Positions 8,519 to 17,172 of a stretch of DNA of 64,000 nt are shown piece by piece. Position 1 is the stretch's first letter; every line of letters begins with the position of its first letter. The stretch spans positions 118,935 to 182,934 of the forward strand of contig NZ_NJCX01000006.1 in assembly GCF_002632875.1 (NCBI RefSeq), read 5' to 3'. The translations under genes were made by a program, and so were the position numbers. This stretch comes from Xenorhabdus kozodoii (GTDB lineage Bacteria; Pseudomonadota; Gammaproteobacteria; Enterobacterales; Enterobacteriaceae). The notes beneath the pieces were generated by a model that did not search any database, was not told the DNA's origin, and saw nothing but the letters and a program-made list of their open reading frames with translations.

Positions 8519-8977
8519 TTGATCTGGATCATTAACTTGATATCATTTTTTCGTCTTTCACAACGCAGAACACCTGCCGCTATTGCCCTACTGGCGATTT
8601 TGATGCTGTTCATTGCTCCGGTGGTGTCAAAAACACTGGAGCATTACCGTGAGGGAATAAAAAATGAAATAAATCACTGCATGCCGATGTCTGACATGCA
8701 AAATAACAATAGCCATCACCAGGCATCATCACCGACGCACACTATGGGTCATCATGGTGTCGCTCATATCCATATGGGATTGTTGGATGATATCGCGTGT
8801 GGTTACTGTCAGCTCCTGATTGACCTGCCGTTATTGGGCGGTTTTGTCTCTTGCGTTCTGTTGACCTTAAGGGCGCCTCAAGAGCCACCAGCATCACGTT
8901 TTTCCGGCCCAATTATTCGGTTGTTCTACGGCGAATCACAACCCCGCGCGCCCCCCTTAATGAGTTTGTTTACTTGA
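8519..8977 (+). CDS. DUF2946 family protein (copper-associated)
   Basis: 152 residues: an N-terminal membrane segment (about 18-37), a His/Met-rich loop with HCMPMSDM, HHQASS, HTMGHHG and HIHMG, then a CGYCQLL pair, a second hydrophobic stretch and a Pro-rich tail. This is the usual plan of DUF2946 proteins, which are repeatedly found next to copper TonB receptors. The His and Met clusters would bind Cu(I)/Cu(II). It lies 92 nt upstream of the OprC-like receptor in the same direction. The start is a TTG with a weak ribosome site; another TTG at 8537 is possible. Confidence 0.75.
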   Translation: MIWIINLISFFRLSQRRTPAAIALLAILMLFIAPVVSKTLEHYREGIKNEINHCMPMSDMQNNNSHHQASSPTHTMGHHGVAHIHMGLLDDIACGYCQLLIDLPLLGGFVSCVLLTLRAPQEPPASRFSGPIIRLFYGESQPRAPPLMSLFT

Positions 8978-9069
8978 AGATTTGCTTTGCCTTACGCAGA
9001 TTGTATTGCAATTTATTCATTTTTAAACAAATTCCAACGCTGAATTTGTTGCTCATTAAGGGATTTTTT

Positions 9070-11067
9070 ATGTCTACTACACAATTATTTCGTATAGCTC
9101 CTCTGACAGCAGCTTTAACTCTTGCACTTGCCATACCAACGGGTGGCTGGGCTGCCAATGCGGAACATTCCAAAGATACAAAAGGAACGCATATTGCCCA
9201 TGATAATGAAACTGTGATAACCGTAACTGCACCGGCAATCTCACCACTTGAGGTATTTTCTTCACTAAAAACGCCCCGTCAACCCGTGCCTGCCAGTGAT
9301 GGTGCTGATTATTTGAAAACCATCCCCGGTTTTTCACAGATCCGTAACGGTGGTACTAACGGTGATCCAGTATTTCGCGGTATGTTCGGTTCTCGCCTGA
9401 GAATGCTGATTGATGACAGTGAAATTTTGGGTTCTTGCGGCGGGCGTATGGATGCGCCAAGTTCTTACATTTCACCAGAAAATTACGATGTTCTGAGTTT
9501 AGTCAAAGGCCCACAAACTGTACTTTGGGGGCCGGGAAATTCAGCGGGAACTATCCGTTTCGAGCGTATTCGCCCGCAGTTTGAACAGGCTGACGCTCAA
9601 GGTAATATCAGCACAGTGATTGGATCTAATCATCGTTGGGATGGCAATGCTGATCTCAGTATTGGTAATGAACTGGGCTATATCCGCTTGATCGGCAATA
9701 AATCCCGCTCCAATGATTATAAAGATGGTGATGGCAAACGCGTTCCTTCCCGTTGGGATAAATGGAATACTGATATCGCATTGGGCTGGACACCTGATAA
9801 AAATACGTTACTGGAATTAAGCGCTGGACAAGGTGATGGTGAAGCCCGTTACGCCACGCGCGGTATGGACGGTTCCCAATTTAAGCGCAAAAGTTTTGGT
9901 GTGCGTTTTGAGAAATCTAATATTGGTGACGTGTTTGATAAATTCGAATCCAATTTTTATTACAACTACACCGACCATGTGATGGATAACTATTCCATGC
10001 GCCACTCAGAAAAGAAGATGGTTTCAGAACCCGATCGCCTGACAATGGGTGGCCGTATGATGGGAACTTGGATTTGGGAAGATTTCAAGTTACAAAGCGG
10101 TATAGATATGCAAACTAATGTTCACGGTACCAACACCGATCGTAAAATGGCTAAAGCGGAAAGAAAGGGATGGGTGAAAAACACCCGTTTCCGTGATTAC
10201 GGTATTTTTAGTGAATTAACCTGGGATGCAACTGAGCAGAGTAAAGTGATCGGTGGTGCCCGTTTAGATCGTGCTACAGCCTATAAATATGCCACCCAAC
10301 AAGAGCGTAAAGAAACCCTGCCCGCTGGCTTTATTCGGTTTGAGCATAACCTAAAAGATGCCCCTATCATGTTCTATGCCGGCGTGGGTTATACCGAGCG
10401 TTTCCCTGATTACTGGGAGCTGTTTTCAGGAAAAGCGAACGAAAATGCTTTCACTAAGATAAAGACCGAAAAAACGACCCAGTTAGATATCGGGACTCAA
10501 TATAACGACAACCATCTGAAAGGTTGGGTGTCAGCCTATATAGGTAAAGTGAATGACTTTATCCTGTTCGATTATGACAACAACACTGACCGCAACGTGA
10601 ATGCCACTATTATGGGCGGAGAAACGGGGATGGCTTATAAGTTTAATGAAAACTGGAAAACCGATGCCAGCCTGGCGTATTCCTGGGCGCAAAATAACAC
10701 TAATCATCGTCCATTACCGCAGATCCCGCCTTTGGAAGCACGTTTTAGCCTGACCTGGGAACATGGTGATTGGACGAGCAGTGGTTTGCTGCGTCTGGTA
10801 AATAGTCAACATCGGGTAGCCATTAATGAAGGTAACGTAGTCGGCAAAGACTTTGATAGCAGTAAAGGCTTCGCCCTTCTATCTGCCAATGCAACCTATA
10901 AAGTGACTCAAAACATTCAGGTCAGTGCCGGGGTTGATAATCTTTTTGATAAGACCTATAGCGAGCACCTCAATTTAGCGGGAAATAAGGGGTTTGGTTA
11001 TTCCGGCAACACGGCAATAAACGAGCCAGGGCGGACTTATTGGGCAAGGGTTAATGTTAAGTTCTGA
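9070..11067 (+). CDS. TonB-dependent copper receptor (OprC family)
   Basis: 665-residue outer-membrane receptor. The ATG at 9070 has AAGGGA upstream and begins a signal peptide cleaved near GGWAAN. After it come the plug domain (QPVPASDGADYLKTIPGFSQIRNGG, VKGPQTVLWGPGNSAG) and a 22-strand barrel ending in the Phe of RVNVKF. Copper-receptor features are present: CGGRM at 123-127 and HVM at 303-305, corresponding to the CxxxM and HxM ligands reported for Pseudomonas OprC. It probably forms a unit with the DUF2946 gene. No classical TonB box is obvious; VITVTAP at about residues 49-55 is the likely one. Confidence 0.9.
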   Translation: MSTTQLFRIAPLTAALTLALAIPTGGWAANAEHSKDTKGTHIAHDNETVITVTAPAISPLEVFSSLKTPRQPVPASDGADYLKTIPGFSQIRNGGTNGDPVFRGMFGSRLRMLIDDSEILGSCGGRMDAPSSYISPENYDVLSLVKGPQTVLWGPGNSAGTIRFERIRPQFEQADAQGNISTVIGSNHRWDGNADLSIGNELGYIRLIGNKSRSNDYKDGDGKRVPSRWDKWNTDIALGWTPDKNTLLELSAGQGDGEARYATRGMDGSQFKRKSFGVRFEKSNIGDVFDKFESNFYYNYTDHVMDNYSMRHSEKKMVSEPDRLTMGGRMMGTWIWEDFKLQSGIDMQTNVHGTNTDRKMAKAERKGWVKNTRFRDYGIFSELTWDATEQSKVIGGARLDRATAYKYATQQERKETLPAGFIRFEHNLKDAPIMFYAGVGYTERFPDYWELFSGKANENAFTKIKTEKTTQLDIGTQYNDNHLKGWVSAYIGKVNDFILFDYDNNTDRNVNATIMGGETGMAYKFNENWKTDASLAYSWAQNNTNHRPLPQIPPLEARFSLTWEHGDWTSSGLLRLVNSQHRVAINEGNVVGKDFDSSKGFALLSANATYKVTQNIQVSAGVDNLFDKTYSEHLNLAGNKGFGYSGNTAINEPGRTYWARVNVKF

Positions 11068-11090
11068 TACTCTCTATTCTTAAACCTATC

Positions 11091-11121
11091 CCGCCCTGGC
11101 TTATGTCAGGGCGGATCTTTT
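11091..11121 (+). terminator. Rho-independent terminator after the copper receptor gene
   Basis: CCGCCCTG and CAGGGCGG arms with an 8-nt loop, then ATCTTTTT, 24 nt past the stop codon. Confidence 0.85.
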
Positions 11122-11166
11122 TAAGAAAAGCGATAATTCATCGCGATTATCAAGAAATTTTCAGCT

Positions 11167-11658
11167 TCAGCCAGTTAATTCATGAGTCAACAACCAATGC
11201 CGCAACAGTGTGGCAAGCTGCTCTTGCTGGGTTTCTGTCAAAGGTTCGAGGATCGCTTTTTGATTTTGTACATGGCTTTCCACGGCCTTGTCTATCAACG
11301 CCTTTCCTTCTTGAGTCAAAAAAACCTTACAGCTACGTCGGTCTTCTTCGTTGGCAATACGGCCAATCAATCCTCGCTGTACCATATGTTCAATACGGGT
11401 GCTCATTGCCCCAGAAGTTAGCATAACGGATTGATACAGTTCAGTCGGTGTAATTGGTCTGTTATTACGACGCAGCGTCGCAAGAATATCAAATTCTATG
11501 GCACTCAGGCCGTGTTGTTTGAAGGCACATTGCAGGCGTTGTTCAATAATTTTGTTGACGCGGCATAACCGTCCAATGACGCCCATCGACGACGGATCAA
11601 GGTCTGGGCGTTGTTGTTCCCACTGTATCAGTAATCGGTCAACGTGATCGTACTTCAT
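11167..11658 (-). CDS. MarR-family regulator, PecS-like
   Basis: 163-residue winged-helix repressor. The N-terminal extension LLIQWEQQRPDLDPSSMGVIGRL is the characteristic PecS/urate-responsive MarR subfamily segment. The recognition helix region is LYQSVMLTSGAMSTRIEHM and the wing contains NEEDRRSCKV. The ATG at 11658 has AGGGAAAA upstream; the ATG at 11676 has none. It is divergent from an EamA/PecM-like exporter, the same geometry as pecS-pecM of Dickeya, where PecS represses both. A 103-bp repeat copy lies in the shared promoter region. The ligand is unknown. Confidence 0.8.
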   Translation of the reverse strand: MKYDHVDRLLIQWEQQRPDLDPSSMGVIGRLCRVNKIIEQRLQCAFKQHGLSAIEFDILATLRRNNRPITPTELYQSVMLTSGAMSTRIEHMVQRGLIGRIANEEDRRSCKVFLTQEGKALIDKAVESHVQNQKAILEPLTETQQEQLATLLRHWLLTHELTG

Positions 11659-11788
11659 GCACTTTTCCCTATTCATTTTATTTCGACAAAAAGATACTTG
11701 ATAAAAATCAATTAGGCTATTATTTTAATTTATCTTTATAAAAAGATACTTTTTAAAGTGATATGTGCGAAGGGTAATTTAACGTTAT

Positions 11789-11891
11789 ATACCAATCTAA
11801 CTTCAAGTTGCCGTTTGCAAACCAACGAGAGTGTTTATATCTCCACGCTACGCGGGGAGATATAAGACGCATCTTGAAAGGCGATTGGTAT
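11789..11891 (+). repeat. 103-bp palindromic repeat (MITE-like), copy A
   Basis: Ends are ATACCAATC and GATTGGTAT as inverted termini. Inside, TATATCTCC and GGAGATATA arms flank a GC-rich tip, and AACTTCAAG pairs with CTTGAAAGG further out. It lies between the PecS-like and PecM-like genes and is nearly identical to copies at 16510 and 28374, all in the same orientation. Confidence 0.9.
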
Positions 11892-11948
11892 AAATATTGA
11901 AAGACGGACATTAAGGATGAAAAATGTACAAATTGGAAGCGCGGCAAC

Positions 11949-12866
11949 ATGGTAGAAATTAAATCTATTCGGAATGTTTTATTGACTGCATTGGCCCCGA
12001 TTATTTGGGGAAGCACCTACATTATTACAACAGAAATATTGCCACCTAACATGCCATTGCTGGCTTCTACCGTCAGAGCATTACCTGCTGGTTTATTATT
12101 ACTGTTACTTTGCCGTACTGTACCCAAAGGAATTTGGTGGTTACGTATCATGGTACTGGGCTTGCTCAATATCGGTGCTTTCTTCTATTTCCTCTTTGTT
12201 GCAGCGGGGCATCTTCCAGGAGGAACGGCATCTTTAATCATCGCTTGCCAACCCATCATTGTTATCTTATTAAGCACTTTCATATTGAAAACTTCCCTCA
12301 CAATAAAACACGTTATTGCGGCGATATTGGGAATTATTGGGATCTGCTTATTGGTATTAAATGCAACCACCAGCCTGAATTGGCAAGGCGTTATTGCAGG
12401 ATTTGTAGGATGTGGCTGTATGGCGTTAGGTGTTGTGCTTACCAAATATTGGCATCGTCCCACTAACTTGTCATTACTCAGTTTTACTGGCTGGCAATTA
12501 ACTTTTGGCGGCTTAATGTTATTGCCTGTCTCCATTTTCATAGAAGGTTTACCGCAACATCTTACTGTGACCAATATTCTCGGTTACGGCTATTTATGCA
12601 TATTTGGTGCCGTGTTTTCTTATATTATCTGGTTTCGAGGAATTGAAAAGTTGCCCGTAGTGACAATCTCTTTTTTGGGATTTCTGAGCGCGTTATCTGC
12701 TTGTGTTTTAGGTTACTTATTTCTAAAGCAAACATTTTCCTTGTTTCAAATGCTCGGAGCATGCACGATAATTATTGCTGTTTGGCTTTCGGTTCCACGA
12801 AGCCAGGCAGGAAAAACCGATAATCCTACAACTCAATTAACCAGTAAAAAAATAACAGGAAAATGA
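11949..12866 (+). CDS. EamA/DMT-family exporter, PecM-like
   Basis: 305 residues with about ten transmembrane helices in two EamA repeats. The first repeat starts at LLTALAPIIWGSTYIIT with the conserved WGSTY motif, and the second near LNWQGVIAGFVGCG. The C-terminal tail is polar. Drug/metabolite transporters of this type export small metabolites; PecM in Dickeya exports the pigment indigoidine. Divergence from the PecS-like regulator supports a PecM-like role, but no indigoidine synthase is in the window. The stop codon is followed directly by the ATG of the flavin reductase gene, so the two are co-translated. Confidence 0.82.
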   Translation: MVEIKSIRNVLLTALAPIIWGSTYIITTEILPPNMPLLASTVRALPAGLLLLLLCRTVPKGIWWLRIMVLGLLNIGAFFYFLFVAAGHLPGGTASLIIACQPIIVILLSTFILKTSLTIKHVIAAILGIIGICLLVLNATTSLNWQGVIAGFVGCGCMALGVVLTKYWHRPTNLSLLSFTGWQLTFGGLMLLPVSIFIEGLPQHLTVTNILGYGYLCIFGAVFSYIIWFRGIEKLPVVTISFLGFLSALSACVLGYLFLKQTFSLFQMLGACTIIIAVWLSVPRSQAGKTDNPTTQLTSKKITGK

Positions 12867-13463
12867 ATGAAACTGACTATCATTTCAGGCAGTCAACGCC
12901 CAGATTCTCATAGCCAACGCATCGCCCGGTATTTGCAAAAATTGAGTGGCGAACAGGGTTTTACCAATATAGACTTTTTCGATCTCTCCAATGTGGAATT
13001 GCCATTACATGATGGTTATACAACAGATATATCAGCGGAATCTCATCCCTGGCAAGCCATTGCACATTATTTAAAAGAGAGCGAAGCATTTATCTTTGTG
13101 ACGCCTGAATGGCATGGAATGGCGACACCGGCATTGAAGAACTTTCTATTACATTGCTCTATAGCAGAATTGGGTCATAAGCCAGCATTATTAACAAGTG
13201 TATCAAGTGGAATTAACGGGGTTTATCCTCTTTGTGAATTAAGGATGACAGGTTTTAAAAATAATCACGTCTGTTTCTTACCTGACCATTTAATCTTCCG
13301 TCAGGGGGAAAGCCTGATTTCAGAGGATCTGATTTGTAACGATGAGACATTTGAAGGCCGTGTTAACTATACGCTGAAACTACTTAAATCTTATGCTAAT
13401 GCATTGAAGCAAGTTCGTAAGGATGTTGGCGAAGAAAGCGAAAACTATTTGTATGGTATGTAA
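12867..13463 (+). CDS. NAD(P)H-dependent FMN reductase-like flavoprotein
   Basis: 198-residue flavodoxin-fold protein of the NADPH_dep_FMN_red family. The N-terminal FMN-phosphate loop is ISGSQRPDSHSQ, and VTPEWHGMATPALKNFL corresponds to the flavin-contacting PEYNGSxPGALKN segment. It would use NAD(P)H to reduce FMN or quinone- or azo-type substrates in the cytosol. It begins one base after the PecM-like gene's stop, so the pair probably handles one redox-active compound. The C-terminal EENYLYGM is unremarkable. Specific substrate unknown. Confidence 0.8.
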   Translation: MKLTIISGSQRPDSHSQRIARYLQKLSGEQGFTNIDFFDLSNVELPLHDGYTTDISAESHPWQAIAHYLKESEAFIFVTPEWHGMATPALKNFLLHCSIAELGHKPALLTSVSSGINGVYPLCELRMTGFKNNHVCFLPDHLIFRQGESLISEDLICNDETFEGRVNYTLKLLKSYANALKQVRKDVGEESENYLYGM

Positions 13464-13489
13464 ATAAGACCCCGTTCTTTCCGCATAAA

Positions 13490-13515
13490 TCTCGGCTCAA
13501 ATTTTTGAGCCGAGA
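13490..13515 (+). terminator. Hairpin after the flavin reductase gene
   Basis: Perfect 12-bp inverted repeat TCTCGGCTCAAA/TTTGAGCCGAGA with a 2-nt loop, 27 nt past the stop. No terminal T-run, so efficiency is uncertain. Confidence 0.6.
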
Positions 13516-13752
13516 ATAGTATCCCTAGCCAAATCTACGCCCCTTATTTTTATCGAATAAACGACCAATTATCATTTATCTGTATAAAAACACAGTGTAC
13601 CGTATTTTTGGCATTTTTGTTTAAAAATAAAACACGCCTTGCTTTCAATTTCCCCGAATAGATTAAAATATCAACTCGCCTATCCTTTCACCTTATAATA
13701 AAACCTCTCTTTAAGGCCTTCGGGTAATAGACAAGAGAGAGACAGAAATTAT

Positions 13753-14196
13753 CTACCTTTTTAGACCCATAAAATACTCTTGGCACCCAGTGTGTTTATC
13801 GATTTCTTCGCTGACAACATAAAAACCTTGCGATAAGTAAAACTCATAACTTGCCTGGTTTTGCTGATAGACCGATAACGTAAGTTCAGTTCTTCGATTT
13901 TTGGCATCATTGACTAACGCCTTGCCAATGCCTTGCCCCTGTTTATCCGGTGATACAAAAACTGCGGCCAAACTATTTTCGTGGAGTGCATAAAAACCGA
14001 CAACGTCCACACCCTGTAAGTAGACATAAACTTCTGAAGCTGGAATATAGATATTCCTCATATTTTTTACTTGTGATTGCCAAAATTTAGCCGCCACAAA
14101 ATGATGGGCTTTGATAGAGGCTTCCAACCAAATAGATAGAACGGCATCCATATCTGCTTCTGTAAATGGTCTGATCACTGTTTTTACTATCCCCAT
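13753..14196 (-). CDS. GNAT N-acetyltransferase, YjaB-like
   Basis: 147 residues with GNAT motifs in order: IRPFTEADMDAVLSIWLEA at the N-terminus, LAAVFVSPDKQGQGIGKALV with the Q/RxxGxG acetyl-CoA pyrophosphate loop, and SVYQQNQASYEFYLSQGFYVV at the C-terminus. Length and motif spacing resemble E. coli YjaB. It follows the MFS exporter gene by 7 nt on the same strand, so the two probably act together, possibly acetylating and exporting a toxic compound. The acceptor is unknown. Confidence 0.78.
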   Translation of the reverse strand: MGIVKTVIRPFTEADMDAVLSIWLEASIKAHHFVAAKFWQSQVKNMRNIYIPASEVYVYLQGVDVVGFYALHENSLAAVFVSPDKQGQGIGKALVNDAKNRRTELTLSVYQQNQASYEFYLSQGFYVVSEEIDKHTGCQEYFMGLKR

Positions 14197-14203
14197 GGTT
14201 AAC

Positions 14204-15610
14204 CTATTTTGGGTGTAATCTCTTCAATAAGAAAAATACAATAAAAGCGGCAATGATATTGTAAAGCATGCTGTGAACAAAAGCGTTTTGATATGTAACA
14301 AAAGGCAGTGTATCCATCTCGCTTAAATGCCATTGAACTAACACGCTAACGACGGCAACCCCAAAAGCGGCTCCAATTTGTTGCAACGTTGCAATTATCC
14401 CTGATGCCATTCCCGCAGATTTTACGTTAACAAAGGCCAAGACAATGTTGAGCAAGGGGGTCATGACAAAACCTTGACCATATCCAAGGAATATGAGTAT
14501 CGGTACGATCACAAATAATGGGGTTGTGATTGGTGAACTTGCAGGCGATAGTGCACTGATGGCAACAACTAAGGCAATAAAGGAAAACATATAAAGTAAG
14601 CCACCGGCAATAATAGTTTTGCTGCCAAAGCGTCTTACCCAATAAGAGGCATTAAGTGAAGATAAAACAAAACCTAGACTTGCAGGGGCAAAAATTAATC
14701 CTGCATCAAATGCGTTGAAACCTAAGCCATTTTGTAAAAGTAAAGCGAAGACAAGGAAAAATGAACTGGAGGTGGAATAGACAAATAAAACCAATAAACA
14801 ACCTAAACCAAACTGGGTATTTTTCAATAAATCAAAATTGAATAGCGGTATTTTTCCTTGAGCAACATAATGTTTTTCATGACGGAAAAATTGCAACAAC
14901 GCCAGACAGGCTAACAAAAGAGATAGCCAACACCATATTGGCCAATTCAATGTTGGGCCAACCAAAAGTGGTAGCAACAAAGCAGAAATACCCACGCTGG
15001 AAAGTGCCACCCCAGTTAAATCTAATGCCATTTTTTCTTGTGCCGTACTTTCATTAAGATACTTTGAGAATATTAAAGCTAACAAACCAATTGGTACATT
15101 AACCAGAAAAATTGAGCGCCATTGTAAATCCCATAAATTGGCGGAAATCATCCACCCTCCCAAAGTTTGACCTGCAATAGCAGCAAAACCTAAGGTCATT
15201 CCCAATAAACTAAATGCCCGACGGCTGTTATCATCGTCAAAACTGACACGGATACTGGCATAAACTTGTGGAAATAATAGCGCTGCTGATAATCCTTGCA
15301 ACCATCGGGCAAAAATCAAAAAAGGGGCTGTGGGCGCAAGACCGCAAAGCAATGATGTTAAAGTAAAAGCAAATATTCCTAACTGAAATAACCTCCTCCG
15401 CCCAAATAGATCCCCTAAGCGCCCTCCTGTAATCAGTAATAAACCAAATCCAATTTCATAGGTGACGATAACCAGTGTAATTTGGAATAAATTTGCTTGT
15501 AGATGTAATTGAATATTGGCAATGGCAATGTTGACAACGAAAAGATCAAAAATAGTCACAAATCCAGCCGATAACAAAACTGACAAGGCTAAATAATCCC
15601 TTTTAGTCAT
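14204..15610 (-). CDS. MFS drug exporter, DHA2-like
   Basis: About 468 residues with 12-14 transmembrane helices. Motifs include FVVNIAIANIQ (motif D1 region), GGRLGDLFGRRRLF (motif A), FARWLQGLSAALLFPQ, and a motif-C-like stretch GFAAIAGQTLGGW. These place it with EmrB/QacA-type proton antiporters. The ATG at 15610 has GGGGAT upstream and is preferred over the GTG at 15625. It is divergent from an XRE/MmyB-type regulator across a ~105-nt promoter region and followed by a GNAT gene. Confidence 0.85.
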   Translation of the reverse strand: MTKRDYLALSVLLSAGFVTIFDLFVVNIAIANIQLHLQANLFQITLVIVTYEIGFGLLLITGGRLGDLFGRRRLFQLGIFAFTLTSLLCGLAPTAPFLIFARWLQGLSAALLFPQVYASIRVSFDDDNSRRAFSLLGMTLGFAAIAGQTLGGWMISANLWDLQWRSIFLVNVPIGLLALIFSKYLNESTAQEKMALDLTGVALSSVGISALLLPLLVGPTLNWPIWCWLSLLLACLALLQFFRHEKHYVAQGKIPLFNFDLLKNTQFGLGCLLVLFVYSTSSSFFLVFALLLQNGLGFNAFDAGLIFAPASLGFVLSSLNASYWVRRFGSKTIIAGGLLYMFSFIALVVAISALSPASSPITTPLFVIVPILIFLGYGQGFVMTPLLNIVLAFVNVKSAGMASGIIATLQQIGAAFGVAVVSVLVQWHLSEMDTLPFVTYQNAFVHSMLYNIIAAFIVFFLLKRLHPK

Positions 15611-15715
15611 GATACAAATCCCCACAATATTTGAGATAAACAGACTTTAATCGCTCTATTAGCCTGTTACAATTTAACCACTTATACTGTTACTAAAAGT
15701 AATAGGGTGAAATAA

Positions 15716-16498
15716 ATGACAGAAATGAAAAGATCCCGTACTGAGTTAGCCAGTTTTTTACGCACGAAAAGAGAAAGTATCAGCCCTGAATCTGTTGGAT
15801 TGCCACACATTGGACGTCGTCGTACGCCAGGATTAAGGCGTGAAGAAATAGCCGCTTTGGCCGGTGTTGGTGTCACTTGGTATACCTGGCTGGAGCAAGG
15901 TCGGGAAATTGGAGTATCAGCGACTTTTTTAGATAATCTTGCCAAGGTATTAAAGTTGACTACCGCTGAACGTCGGCATCTATACCTACTGGCACATATG
16001 CGTGAACCTGTGGAAACTGGGCAAACCTGGTGCGTTGTTTCTCCAATGATCCAACGAATTATGGATGATTTATCTCCGCATTTGACTTATGTGCTGAACT
16101 TGCATTGGGATGTTTTAGCTTTTAATCAACCAGCGGATGAATGCTTTCGTTTCAGTCAATTTGCAGGTGAACAGCGTAACTTTTTATGGTTATTGTTTAC
16201 CAATGAGCATTATCGTGAGCTTTTTTGCTATTGGGAACGAGATGCTTATCGTTTACTCGCGAGTTTTAGGCGTGATTATGCCCTTACCGCTAAGGATAAC
16301 GCTATTCAAGAAATGGTGAATAAGTTACTTAAAATATCACCTGACTTTTATGCTATGTGGCATAGACATGAAATCTATGAACCTTGTAATGGCATACGGG
16401 AGTTGAATGTGAATGGACAGGAAACGACTTTCGACTATGCATCAATGGCCACTGATTTAGAAAGACATTTGCGTTTGATTGTTTATGCAAAAAGATAA
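15716..16498 (+). CDS. XRE-family regulator with MmyB-like sensor domain
   Basis: 260 residues. The N-terminal helix-turn-helix (about 8-75) has the motif RRTPGLRREEIAALAGVGVTWYTWLEQGR, common to MmyB-type regulators. The C-terminal part (about 100-255) is the PAS-like MmyB ligand-binding domain with LNLHWDVLAFN and FRRDYA. Such regulators are commonly divergent from efflux or oxidoreductase genes; here the target is likely the MFS-GNAT pair. A repeat copy starts 12 nt after the stop codon. Confidence 0.82.
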   Translation: MTEMKRSRTELASFLRTKRESISPESVGLPHIGRRRTPGLRREEIAALAGVGVTWYTWLEQGREIGVSATFLDNLAKVLKLTTAERRHLYLLAHMREPVETGQTWCVVSPMIQRIMDDLSPHLTYVLNLHWDVLAFNQPADECFRFSQFAGEQRNFLWLLFTNEHYRELFCYWERDAYRLLASFRRDYALTAKDNAIQEMVNKLLKISPDFYAMWHRHEIYEPCNGIRELNVNGQETTFDYASMATDLERHLRLIVYAKR

Positions 16499-16509
16499 CC
16501 CGATTATCT

Positions 16510-16612
16510 ATACCAATCCAACTTCAAGTTGCCGTTTGCAAACCAATGGAAGTGCTTATATCTCCCCGCTGCGCGGGGAGATATAAAACGCATCTTGAAA
16601 GGCAATTGGTAT
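16510..16612 (+). repeat. 103-bp palindromic repeat (MITE-like), copy B
   Basis: Starts ATACCAATCC and ends AATTGGTAT. The central hairpin CTCCCCGC-TGC-GCGGGGAG is perfect in this copy. It lies directly after the XRE gene and may act as its terminator. Confidence 0.9.
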
Positions 16613-17172
16613 ATACCTATTTTTATGAATAAATTGTCATGGATTTAATATCTATTAATATAAGGTGATTATTCCAAGTATAAATCACCTTTCAATCATT
16701 ACGATAAAAACCGCTGACAATAATGTCTTAATTAATAAATTTTATAACAAGGGAAATAAAAAACTTGATGTCAATAAAATAAATCATCACCCAGATAAAA
16801 TCACAGGTAAAGCCATCAAAAAAACACACTTAATTAACATTTATTATACATTAAATGTTCATCACACCATAACAATATCAACCAAATGGGTTTTATACGG
16901 TACGTATTACGTCTGTGATTTCCTTGTTGTTATAAATCGGTTATAAGAAAGTTAATATTTTTCCTTGCATTTTGGTTTTAATTATTATGCTATAGCGACT
17001 TGTGGGTAGAGGATAATAATGATTTTCATAGTTCTATAGTCAATATGGAAATATGAATTGTTCTCACCACAATCTACTTATTTCAGTTCAATTATCGGTT
17101 TTATTAATAATGAGCAATGCGCTAAACAGCGCATTTAAGGTTGCCAATTTTTTGAAAAATGGAATCTCTATT
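16613..17172. other. Long AT-rich intergenic region upstream of the protease
   Basis: No supported gene. A GTG-started frame at 16665-16946 is Lys/Asn/Ile-rich without a ribosome site and is probably chance. The region should contain the promoter of the autotransporter. Confidence 0.5.

Noticed and set aside
8851..9069. Longer N-terminus for the copper receptor
   Set aside because: It overlaps the DUF2946 gene and places 73 residues ahead of an obvious signal peptide; ATG 9070 has AAGGGA upstream.
16665..16946. 93-aa plus-strand ORF
   Set aside because: GTG start, no ribosome site, low-complexity Lys/Asn/Ile composition in AT-rich DNA, no recognisable motif.
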